From NCBI RefSeq assembly GCF_000186865.1, contig NW_008705578.1, positions 529,300 to 593,299 on the forward strand: DNA of 64,000 bases, written 5' to 3'. Shown here piece after piece: positions 24,301 to 36,300 of this stretch. The stretch comes from Aureococcus anophagefferens (taxonomy: Eukaryota; Sar; Pelagophyceae; Pelagomonadales; Pelagomonadaceae). The stretch's first letter is position 1; each line of letters opens with the position of its first letter. The translations under genes and the position numbers were made by a program. The notes below the pieces were generated by a model, which did not search any database, was not told the origin of the DNA, and saw nothing but the letters and a program-made list of their open reading frames with translations.

Positions 24301-27300
24301 CCGGCCGTCGCGTTCGCGTTGTTGTCCGACGTCTTGATGGTCTGGTAGCGGTAGCGCTCGCAGTAGGTGACGGCCGTCGTGAACTTGATGGACGACGGCG
24401 TCGCCGCCATGGTGGGCAGGTCGCCGAGCAGCGTGTCGAAGGTGACGACGTAGCGGTAGGCCGCGCGGTGGCCCTTGAGGCCCGCGCCGTGCTCGTAGAT
24501 CTTGAGCTCGCCGTCGTCGTCGCCGAGCCACTGGGAGCTCAGCGTCAGGGCGTAGGGGGACACGGCCTGCATGTGGACGACCGTGAAGACTTGCGTCGTC
24601 GACATGTTGCGGCCGACGCGGATCCAGTCGCCGACCTCGAAGTAGGCGCTCAGGTCGCAGGACGGGTCGATGACGGAGAGGCCGAAGGTCGCGTTGGCGA
24701 CGCAGCCCGAGATGATGTCGTGGGCCGATGTTGTCGATACAGAAACGGCCCCGACGTCCGGCAGGCCCTCGATGGCGACCTCGACGTCCGCGATGCCCGC
24801 GCCGTAGGGGATCGCCACGGTCTCGCCGAGGAAGCTGATGGAGAAGGCCGAGCCCGTGTGGTTCACGGCGTCGGAGGCGTTGCCAAACACGTCGACGATC
24901 TGCGTCTCGGCCCGCGGGCCGTAGGGGTTCAGGTTGCCGAACGCGTCGCGCGCCTCGATGACGAAGCCGCTCTCGCGCTCGAAGAAGCCCGTGGTCAGGC
25001 CGTCGCGGCCCGCGACGCCCGCGGCGTCGACGGCCGTGCAGTTCGGGGCGCTGACGGCCGCGGGGCGCACGGCGGCCTGGAACGGCGCGACGCCGTCGCG
25101 CGACGCCTTGCCGCCCGGCGACGTCGCGCCGGACGCGTAGACCGTGATCTTGCCGCCCGTGAGCGTGGAATTGCGCGCGATGAGCGCCGGCTGGTCGCCG
25201 AGGTTCGTCATGTCCGTCTCCGTGCCGCGGCCCTTGCCGAAGGTGACGACCCACTCGTAGCCGAGCGCGCCCGCGCCGAGCTCGCCGAAGCGCGTCACGT
25301 CGACCTCGCCGACGGTCTCGAGCACCTCCAAAGCCTGCTTCATCTGGGCCGCGGACGCGTTGACGGGGATCATGCCCGTCTCCGCGTCCTTGAACTCGAG
25401 CGTGAAGTTGCCGTCGTACGATCCCGAGCCGACGAGGCGCACGACCTGCTTCTCGCGGACGAGGGCCTCGTTGACCCAGGGCGTCGCCGTGATCTTCGAC
25501 TCCGACGCCTTGACGACGCCCCAGGAGCCCTTGACGACCTCCGCGACGGACGCGGACGCGTAGTCGATGAAGTTCGCGTCCAGCGGGAAGTGCGCCTCGA
25601 TGGGCGGCACGTCGCCGACGTAGTCGGAAAAGGTCACGCTGTAGACGTAGTTGACGGAATCGATCTGCAGGCCGCGCAGCGCCGCGGCGTCGTATTTCGA
25701 TAGGTCGTCGGTGCCGCGCGCGATGCCGCGCGACACCTCGACGGCGCCCCAGCCGAGCGCCGAGAGCGCCGCGGCGACGTCGGACGCCTCGGAGTCCCAG
25801 GCGACCTCGTCGGAGGCGCTCCCCGCGATGGAGAAGACGACGCCGCCGCCGTCCTTGACGGCGTCGTCCGGGGCCGTGGCGTTCCAGGAGACGACCTGCT
25901 CCTCGACGGCGTCCTGCAGCACGACGGCGACGGTCGTCGGGCCCGAGGCCACGGGCGTGTAGGACACGACGTACTCGCCGTCGCCGACGTAGGCGACGGA
26001 GCCGTTGACCGCCGTGGCCGTGGAAGCGACCAGACCGTCCGAGTTCTTGCGGCTCCAGCCGTCCGCGCCCGGCGTCGTCATTTCCACAAAGGCCAACACG
26101 GAGAACTTGCTCTCGTCCTGCGCGTCGAAGCGCGTGTTGCCCCACTCGTCCTTGGCGATGATCGTGAAACTGGACGTCTCGCCGGCGACGCCCTGGACGA
26201 GGCCGCGGCCGTAGGCCGTGGACCACGCGCTGGACGCGTCGTTGGGCGAGACGACGAGCGGAAACGGCGCGCCCGCGATGGACGCCTCGGGCACGCCCTT
26301 GACGACCTCGTAGACGTCGACGGCCGCGCGGTTGCCCGTGAGGTCCGTCGTGTCGGGCACCAAGAGGGGGAAGTCGGCGCCGACGAGCGGGTAGACGCCG
26401 CTGAACTCGACGCGGAATTTGGACCCGTTCTTCGGCGCGGAGTTGTAGCCCGAGACGTTGCAGGCCCAGACCTGGGACAGCGTGATGAGGGCGTCCTCGA
26501 CGTCCTGGGGCGTCGCGTCGTAGGCGATGGGCGGCGTCGTCTCCGTGGCGACGACGCCGAACTTGTCCGGCGCCGTGAGCGACAGCGTGAAGTTGCCCGC
26601 GAGCTTCTTCCCCGCGCCTGCGTGGGAATCAAATCTTCAACCCGACTTCAATGTGCGCGTATGCGACCGTTTCGACGCACCCTTTTTGACTGTGCTTCGA
26701 GAACTCGACGAGAGCAATCGATTCGTCCAAAAATCAGCCGACTCGACTTCGATTTGATCGAGCTAGAGAATTTCAAAGTTTGGTCGGGACCCCCCAAACC
26801 AGCGGTTGATTTCCACACAGCCCCGCGCCCACGGAGACGACGACCTGCTGCACCTCCTCGGTCTTCTTCACGCGCACGTCGAGGTCGTAGGTGCCGCGGA
26901 CGTAGGGCGTGTAGGATATCGTATGGCGCGCGGTGTCGCCCGCGTACGCGCCCTTGTAGACGCGGACGCGGTGCGCGTCGTTTCCGCGCCAGACGTCCGC
27001 GAGGGGCACGGACCGCTCGTCGGCGCCGACGGTGTCGTTGAGGTAGAAGGCGCCGCTGCCGATGGCGATGAACTCGGGCGACGCGTCCTGGAGGTCGCCG
27101 TCGCCGATGGACAGCACGTCGCCGCGGAGGAGCGTCTCGAACGCGCCCGAGAGGTTGTAGAGCTTGGACACGTTGTTGTAGACGGAGGCCGTGCCGACGT
27201 AGTCCCAGGCGACGTTGACGTCCGTGACCTGGTCGACCTCGATGACGCCGTAGGAGTCGTACTCGTTCGTGCGGCCCTCGCCGGCCCAGTCGCCGACGCC

Positions 27301-30300
27301 CAGAATCTCGACGACGAGCTCGTCCGCGCCCGTGTTGACGCGGTAGTTGCCGTCGGCGTCCGTCGCCGTGACGACGAAGGAGCACTCCTCGAGGGCCACG
27401 CAGGCCAGGGTGCCGTCGCCCTCGGCCGCCGTCGTCGCCGCGGCGATGCGGTCGGGGTAGACGACGACGGTCTCGGGCGACAGCTTCGCGTGGCGCGTGT
27501 AGTAGAGCGCCGACGCCGGGACGACGGCCTGCGCGCCACCCACGGTCCACTCGAAGCTGATGGCCGCGCCGTCGATCTCCTCCACGAAGGAGATCTCCAG
27601 CGCGTAAAGCTCGTTTTTGGTGGCCGTGAAGTTTGCCGACGCGACGTCGACGAGCGACCCCGACGCGTCCATGGTGTCGATGAGCGTCTCGCCGTCGAGG
27701 ACCAGGGACACGGCCTCGGTCGTGCGGAGGTGGAGCGTGACGACGCCGTCGACGGGGCCGAGGAGGTGGCCGACCCAGCGCGCGGAGAAGAAGTCCGCGG
27801 GGAAGTCGGGCCACTCCGTCTGCGACAGCGGCGCGAGGCCGCCGAAGTCGAGGTCCAGGGGCCCGTCGAGGCGCGTGCTGTCGCAGGGCGTCAACGCCTC
27901 CGGCGGGCACCACTTGGGCTCGTGGTAGGGCCACGCGCGCCAGCCGGTGGCGTGGAGCGCCGGGTCGACAAAGTCCATCTGCGCGTAGTAGGTCGCCAGG
28001 AGGCCGCCGGGCTGCGTGAGCTCGACCTCGAGGACGTGGGGACCCGCGAGCTCGGGCGTGTAGGACGCCTCGTACAGGCCGTCCGTGTTGGGCACGTACT
28101 TGTCGTCGACGGCGCCCGCGACGAGGCTCCGGTCGCCCTCGCGGCCGCCGCCCTCGAAGCCCGTGCCGTTGAGGTCGACGGCGAAGTGGGAGCCCGGGCC
28201 CGCGTCGAGGGACCGGCCCAGGCGGTTGCCGAAGCGGTCGCGCGCCTGCACGAGGAACGTGGACTCGACCGCCGTCGTCGCCCTTAGGTCCGCGTAGTGG
28301 TGGCTCTGGGGGCCCGACGCCTGCGCCGGCAGGACGATGAGGCCCGCGGAGAGCTCCGTGGACACGTCCGTCGTGGCGTTGGCGCCGCCGAAGAACTGGG
28401 GCGAGATCCGGAGCGTGAACGTGTAGTTGCCCGACACCGTCGGCGTCACCGCGAGCCTGTAGAGGCCGTCGCCGGCGTACTCGAGGCTGTCGATGCCCTT
28501 GACGATCTCCTCGATCTCGAGGTCGACGCCCTGCTCCTCGCCGAACTCGAGCATGGGCAGCGTGCCAAAGTTGCCGACGAAGGCGACGGAGACCCACGCG
28601 CACGTCGACGCGGTCGCGTCCGTGCAGCAGATGTCGCCGTTGGCGTTGCCGCCCGTGACCGTGAGGCCGGGCTTGACGCCCGGGAGGGCGAGGAGCGCGG
28701 CCTTGAGGTTCGCGATGTTCGTCAGTCCAGTCACATTCGTCGTCGTCTCCCACAATCCCGTCGCGTTGTTGAGCATGGACAGGGAGAAGTTGCCGCCGGA
28801 CTGGGTCGCGCAGCGCAGGCGCTGCGTCTCGTACATGTCGATGCCCACGTCCGTGTGCTGCTGGTGCGTCGCGCTGTACTCGATGATCTCGTCGCCGCCC
28901 GACGACGTGACGAGGTTGCCCGTCGTGCCCTTGATGGCCTCCGTGACCCGGACCGTCGGCGCCGCCTGGCGCTCGTAGGGGGAGAGATCGTACGCTAAAC
29001 CCGAGGCGTCGGCCGCGAGCATGGCGACGTCGCCGAGCGTGTCCGGGCAAAAGTCCCAGCCGCTGATCGCGCAGCGGCCGTCGAAGTGGACCTCCCAGAC
29101 GCTCAGGCGGGACGCGTTCGGGAAGATCTGGCGGTCGAGCTGATCGAGGCACTGGCCGATCGTCGTCTTGTAGACGCTGACGTCGCCGATGGACGGCAGG
29201 GCCTCGAGCGAGTCGCGGAGCTCGTCGGCGGACGCGTCCGCGCGGATCGGGTCGGACGTCCAGCCGCCGAACTCGAGCGTGAAGGTGCCCCAGACGGGGT
29301 GGACGCCGTCGACCTGGCCGTAGTTGCCGCCGCTGTAGGCGACGATGCTCGACGCCAGGGCCGTCGACGACGCGTTGTACTCGAGGGCCGGCAGGTCGCC
29401 CGTGAGCTCGAGGAACTCGACGTAGACCATCTCGGCGACGGTGTTGCCGCTGCCGCAGATCGTCAAAGCGGAGTCGGTCTTGTCGTCGTGGCGCCAGGCG
29501 GACACGGCGATGCCGACGGCCGCGAGCTCCGTCGCGAGGTCCGCGACCGTCGCCGTCGAGACGTCGAGCGACGCCGTCGTGTCGTAGTCGCGGAAGTCCA
29601 CGGCGAGGTTGCCCGACGTGGCGTCGCAGTAGAAGGTCTGGATCTCGCGCACGTAGGGCGCGTCGCCCTTGGTGACCTCGTGGACCTTGGTGGCCGTCGT
29701 GGAGAGGAGCGGCACGTCGCCGTAGACGCCCGAGAATTCGACCAGGAACGTGTCCGAGGCGTCGATCGTGCCGTCGGAGGACGTCTCTTCCGTCACCGTC
29801 ACGCCGCCCGTGATTGTCGGCAGGTCCTCGATGAGGCCCTCGAGCGTGGCTTCGGTGCCGCCGAGCGCGAAGGAGCTCGTGGTGGCTCCGCGGAACGTCA
29901 GCGTGAAGGCCGAGCTGCCGACGTGGACGCGCTGCACCTCGGGCACCGTGTCCACGGCTTGAGCAGCCACGGCGACGATCTGCACCTCGTGCTGGCGGTG
30001 GTCGCGCGCGTGGACGTCCAGGACGATCGTGTCGCCCGCGACGGCCTCGTTGATGTTGTCGCTCGCGACCGTCGTCGCGCCGGACCTGTGTGGAATTCAA
30101 ATCTTCAACCCGACTTCAATGTGAGCGTATGCGACAGTTTCGACGCAATGTCTTCTGCCGTACTTCGAGAACTCGACGAGAGCAATCGATTCGTCCAAAA
30201 ATCAGCCAAATCGACTTCGATTTGACCGAGCTAGAGAATTCTGAAGTTTGGTCAGGACCACCCAAACCAGTGGTTGAATTCGGCACAGCGCCCGACGTCG

Positions 30301-33300
30301 CGACGCCGTGCTCGCAGTCGACCTCGAAGGGCGAGCCCTCGACGTGGCGGCCGCTGGACGTGACGCTCAGCTCGTACTCGCCGACGTAGCCGAGGATAAA
30401 GTCCACGGGGTAGTGGCCGCCCGCCGCGGGCCGCGAGATGTTGACCTCGGCGACCGCGGCGCCGTTGCCGTCCTCGGGCGACAGGACCTTGAGCGAGTCG
30501 GAGGCCCAGGCGTCGAGGTCGCTGAGGAACGTGATCGTGTACTCGTGGTCGGCGCCGAAGCCCGCGGCGAAGTCCTGACGGCTCACGGACACGTCGACGG
30601 CGTCGTCGTGCGCCTTCTCGAGCGCGCTCTCGAGCGCGGCGGCCGTCGCGTTCAGCGGCAGCTCGAGCGTCTTGCCGCCGGCGAAGGCGAGGCGGTACGT
30701 GCCTAATATGAGAGCGGTGTGGGAGGCGTCTCGAGCGGCGCGTTTGGTGTGGGAGTTGTGTCTCTCTCTCTCTCTCTCTGCCGGGACTGACCGTCGGTTC
30801 GGGCGGCCCGGCGCCGCGAGCGGGGGCTCGGCGCGGCATNNNNNNNNNNNNNNNNNNNNNNNNNNNNNNNNNNNNNNNNNNNNNNNNNNCNCCGGGCCGC
30901 CCGAACGAACGTCGCGTCAAGGTATTGAAGTCGCGTTGAAGATATCGTCCGGCGCGGCGCCCGACGGGATCGGCGCGTACGTGGTCGAGTAGGAGGACCA
31001 GTAGAGCGACACGGACGCCGCCCCGGTGACCTCCTTGTACTCGACGACGATGTCGTGGTAGCCGCCGGCGCTGAGCCGGAGGTCGACGCGCTGGCCGCCG
31101 TTGGTGACGCTCGCGTTCTCCCAGGCGTCGACGACGAGCTCGTGGTCGACGTAGAGGCGGATGCCGTCGTCGGCGCGGCAGAAGATGGTGTAGATCTCGT
31201 TGTAGGAGGCCTTGAGCTTGCCGCTCCAGCGCGCGGACACGTAGTCGCGGCCGTAGGGGGTCAGCGCGCCCGTGCCTAAAAAGTTTTGCGGTGGAGGCGC
31301 GGAGCGCGCGGCGGGGGCTTCGAAGCTCTGCGGTTCTCTCCAAGGCTCTATCGTTCTCTGCCTCCTAGCAGAGAAAACACGGTCATCGCCGCGCCGCTTT
31401 CGACCCCAGTCGAAGTTGATCGCCGCGTCGATGCGCTCGACCGTCGGATCGCCCTGGAGCCACTGGTTGTCAAAGTACTCCGCCGAGAGGCCGCCCTGCG
31501 TGAGCTGGCGCACGACGACGTCGTAGTCGCCCGTCGCGGCCGGCGTGAACATGCCGGTGTAGCTCGGCAGGCCCGCGACCTTCTCCTCCGTGTGGACCGT
31601 CGGCGTGTTGCCCGTGAGCGAGTCGCTGTCGCCGGCGACGATCTCGTCGGCGGCGCACGCCGCGTCGCTCCCCGTCGTGAGGCTGGCGTCGCAGTCGAGG
31701 AGGTCGAGGTCGCCGAGTTCCGAGCGGAACGTCACGAGCCAGTCGGCCTGGCCGTAGCTGCCCTCGACCTTGGCGACGTCGACGCGGTCGATGCTCGGCA
31801 GCCCCTCGAGCGCCGCCTTGACGGCGTCCGCGGAGGCGTCGTAGGCGATCGGCCCCGTCGTCTCGTTGTAGAACGTCAGGCTGAAGGAGCCGCCGAGCGG
31901 CGTCGGGTCGCCGCCGGTCGTGGAGATCGTCTGCTCTTCGTAGACGTAGGGCGACGCGGCGAGCTCGCGGAGGTTGCCGAGCCTGCGCGGGTTTGGGGGG
32001 TTTGGGGGGAGAAGAACGCGCGCGCGACGGCGTCGACCCGGCAGCCCTGGAGGCGCGCGAGGCGCGGCGCGGCGACGGCGGCGACGGGCGCTGGGGCGCG
32101 TAAAATTTCAAGGCGCGGGAAGCTGCTGCTTGGTAAAGGTTACAGTGTACTTGATGCTCGAACCAAGGACCTCCTTCTCGACGTCGACCTAAGTGCAGCG
32201 AGTTGGTTGAAGGCACCATTTTTTGTTGAAGTGAGGCAAAACGCCAAAAGACGCGGCGGTGCGCCTCGTCGATCGTGTCTAGATCTTCAAGCAGGCTCTT
32301 GACATCCGCGGCCGTCGCCTCGTAGGCAATATCCGCGGAGTACGAGCCCTCGTACGCTACCGTGTATGTCCCCGCAAGCCCGGAGTCGCCCTTGACCTGC
32401 GAGGACATGGACGAGTGAGCCCAGCGGTGAGCCGCGCCCGACATCGTCGTGGACGAACTTCCAAAAAGCCGCGACGTCGCCTTGGGTCGGCAACCGCGAT
32501 CCGGTCGTCGCCGGGGCAGCTCCCGCGGACCGCCTCCCGGCGACGGCCGGCGCGCCAGGTGACTGGCTTGCCGGCCGGAGCGTCGCGGGACGACGTCGGT
32601 CCGCCGACGAGCCGCTTCCGGACCACAGTCTCTCGCATTGAAGGGAGCCGGTGCTGCCGCGGGCCTCCCGCACCTCCTCGCCCCCGCACCGCGGCGGCGG
32701 CTCGAGCCTCCGAGGCATGCCCGGGAGGATGTGCACGCCGCGGGTCGAGGGCCGGTGGGCGCGGGGGCTCGAACGAGATTTCTCGCGTTGAAGAGTAGCT
32801 GATAGGCCTCAAAGCTCTCTAGCTCGGTCGAATCGCAGTCGTTTTGGCTGATTCTTGGACGAGGCGTTTGCTTTCAATGGGTTCTCTACAGAGAGTAGAA
32901 GACCTCGCGCTGCGACGTTCAAATAGGCGGAAGTTGAAGTCGGGTTGAAGTTTGTGATTTCCACGCGGCGTGCGGACGAGCTCCACGACGTTGTAGGTCA
33001 CGTCGCCGTCATCGTCGCCCGAGGAGTCGAGGACCACTAAATTGCTCACGTCGCCGACGGGGCTGTGAAAGGTCACGTCCCACGCGTTTCCAGTGAAGGA
33101 GCCGGCGTCAGCCGTACCGTCGCTGACGGAGACGTCGTACACGCCGTCCAAAGCCTCGAGCGCCGCTTCGACCTCGGCGTTCGTTGCGCTCGTGAGGTCG
33201 AGGGACGTCGTGTAATCGGTGCCATCGCCCAATCGGAGCGTGAAGTAGCCTGCGAAGAGGGGGGCTCAGGAGGCGAGCGGCCGGATGAGGCGCGCGCGCG

Positions 33301-36300
33301 GAATACCCCAGGCCAGAAACTGATTTCAGTTTCTTTTGGCCGGGGGTCACGAATGGCCGGGGGTCCGAGTAGATTTTGAAGTCCGAGCAGCCCTCTCAGC
33401 GGCTCCCCGCCGCCGGCCTGGCGCCCCAGGCAGACCATAGCCAAGTCGCCGGCGACTCCACTCGAGGTGATGGGCCGCCCGAGCGACCCAGGTCGATCCT
33501 CGCGTGGACCACGTGCCCGTTCGACCGGTCCAAAAATCGCCGATCGCGGCTGAACGAGTGATTTTGGCGGCTCACCGCCGCGGCCGGGCGCCTCTGGCAG
33601 CCCACGGCCGAGTCCCCGGCGGCCCCGCTCGAGGTGATGGATGGCCCGGAAGAGCGCGCCACATCATCTCGTCGAGGAACGAGGCGGTTCGACCAGCCAA
33701 AATCGCTCGATCGCGGGAATCGGGCCGATCAGGCTCATTCGGCGGCTCACCGCCGCGGCCGGGCGCCTCTGGCAGCCCACGGCCGAGTCCCCGGCGACCC
33801 CGCTCGAGGTGATGGATGGCCCGGAAGAGCGCGCCACATCATCTCGTCGAGGAACGAGGCGGTTCGACCAGCCAAAATCGCTCGATCGCGGGAATCGGGC
33901 CGATCAGGCTCATTCGGCGGCTCACCGCCGCGGCCGGGCGCCTCTGGCAGCCCACGGCCGAGTCCCCGGCGGCCCCGCTCGAGGTGATGGATGGCCCGGA
34001 AGAGCGCGCCACATCATCTCGTCGAGGAACGAGGCGGTTCGACCAGCCAAAATCGCTCGATCGCGGGAATCGGGCCGATCAGGCTCATTCGGCGGCTCAC
34101 CGCCGCGGCCGGGCGCCTCTGGCAGCCCACGGCCGAGTCCCCGGCGGCCCCGCTCGAGGTGATGGATGACCCGGAAGAGCGCGCCACATCATCTCGTCGA
34201 GGAACGAGGTGGTTCGACCAGCCAAAATCACTCGATCGCAGGCGATTGGGCTCATTCGGCGGCTCACCGCCGCGGCCTGACGCCCCAGGCAGCCCGCCGC
34301 CGAGTCGTCAGCGGCCCCGCTCGAGGTAATGGATGGCCCGGAAGAGCCGGGTCGATCCTCGCGTGGACCACGTGCCCGTTCGACCGGTCCAAAAATCGCT
34401 GATCGCGGCGATTCTCGACGAATCGAACTCTCGGCTCTCGGGGTCCCGCGCCGGTCCGCACCGTCCGTGGACGTCTTGACGTGGATGCTCTGCGTGTCCT
34501 CGACGAACTCCGTGTCCGTGGACCTGCGGCGGAAGCGCGGTGAAGAACAGGAGCCCGCGGCCCGTCTTCAAGGCGCCGGCGTCCGACAGGATGATCGTCT
34601 GGATCTCAGTGATGCCCGCCTGCGTGCGCCCGACGTAGCCGTCGGACGGGCTGGTGCTCAGTAACAGGAGCGGTCGGGTGCCGAGGTCGTGCGCTACAGT
34701 AGAAGACGAGTTTCTGGGGGGCACGGAATCTCCGGACGCTGGTCGGCTGGCTGAAAGTCACGGCGTACGACAGGCCGGTCGCCGAGCTGCCGTTGCGCGA
34801 GACGTCGACGGCCTCGATGTTGTCGAGCGCCTCGAGTGCAACCTTCATCTGGTAGGCCGTGCAGCCCGACGACAGCGCCGCCGTCTTGTCGTTGACGCCG
34901 TCCGCGCGGGAGCTCTGGTTCAGCGAGATGGTGTAGTCTCCGCTGTAGCCGGCGTCGAAGACGAGCTTCTGGATCTCGTATTGAGCGGGGTTATACCTGT
35001 TGTGTTTCGCAGAATGAGCGCGCGCCGCGCGCGTGAACGGACGCCGAAGCGCACGTCGCCACGCCTCCGTCTGCGTAGTGCACGTACTCGCCGTCCTCGT
35101 CGTACTCGAAGAGCTCCGTGTAGAAGATGTCCTCGCCCTCGCGCTTTCTGGCGGCCGTCAAATCGCGGAGGGGAGCGCCACCTGGGCAGGAAAAGGGTGC
35201 GAAATTCCCAACTTCAAAGGCTCCTATCTCGGTCGTTTTCCGCTCGTTTCGGCTGATTTTTGGACGAGCGATCATCTCTCGGAGCGCTCTCGAAGCGTGG
35301 GTGCTGTTTCCGAAACGCGCGCGCGCGGAACACTCATGTTGAAGCGAACTTGAATCACCCTTTTCCTGCCCTGTGCGCCACTAGCTTTCTTGGGCTCGAT
35401 CGTAAAGGTGTTAGCCCTCCCTTTCAGAAATTCCGAAACATTCGAGCCGACGTGTTCCACGAAACCCGCATCGCTGGCCGAGAGCTCCAAGAGCGGGACG
35501 TCTCCGACGCGGTCCAGGAACGTGATGGTATACCTGCGCGCGCAAATCAACCGCTGGTTTGGGCCGTCGCAACAAAACTTCGAAATTCTCTAGCTCGGCC
35601 AAATCGAAGTCGTTTTGGTTGATCTTTGGACGAGTCGTTACCTCTCCGCGAGTTCTCGAAGCACGGCAGAAGAATCCGTGTCGAAACGTTCGAGCACGCG
35701 CACGTTGAAGTCGTTTTGAAGATTTGATTCGCACGCAGCCATCGAGCGTGCCCGTCGAGGTCCCCATCCAAGACGAGTTGGAGCGCGTCACGTGAACGGC
35801 ACCGATTGCTAGGTCGTCCTGCTGTAACACTGACATCCACTTAGTCGTCGACGACTGGCCGGTCAAAGCGGCGGACCTGCGCGGAGAGCTTGTTCCCGAG
35901 CCCATCCGAGCCGCCTCGAATCGACCTCTCAGCACGTAGACCCGCCGCCCGCGGCGTCGGCGTCGGCGCGCCGGCGGCCAGAGCGCGCCGACCTCGTCCG
36001 GGACCCCGACGAGTCGGAGGCCCGGGTATTGGTGGTCGCGGCAGCCCGGCGCCGAGCGCTCGTTCCCGTGCCCACCAAAGCCCTCTCGGATCGACCTCTC
36101 GGCACGGGCCCGTGGCAACAACGCCGCCGCAAGACGCGGGCCAGGAACGGCGGGCGTGGCAGGCGGCGTTAGCCGGGGCCGTTCATGGGCTCATATTGAA
36201 GTATTGCTGAAGTAAACAACTAAATAAACAACTAAACGCCGCGGGTGCGGACCACTCGTAGCCATTCCCAAGGCGCAAGAAGGCGTCGCCGCCGCTGAGG

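Noticed and set aside
15789..25703. Several plus-strand open frames over 400 codons
   Set aside because: Antisense shadows of exon 26, with no recognisable protein features.
33566..34257. Tandem repeat considered as a CRISPR array
   Set aside because: Units are 175 bp and contiguous, without short repeats alternating with unique spacers, and the genome is eukaryotic.
33504..34402. Nested plus-strand frames with repeated peptides in 33.5-34.4 kb
   Set aside because: They arise from the 175-bp tandem repeat, which lies in an intron of the minus-strand gene. The repeat length (175) is not a multiple of three, so no single frame is kept.
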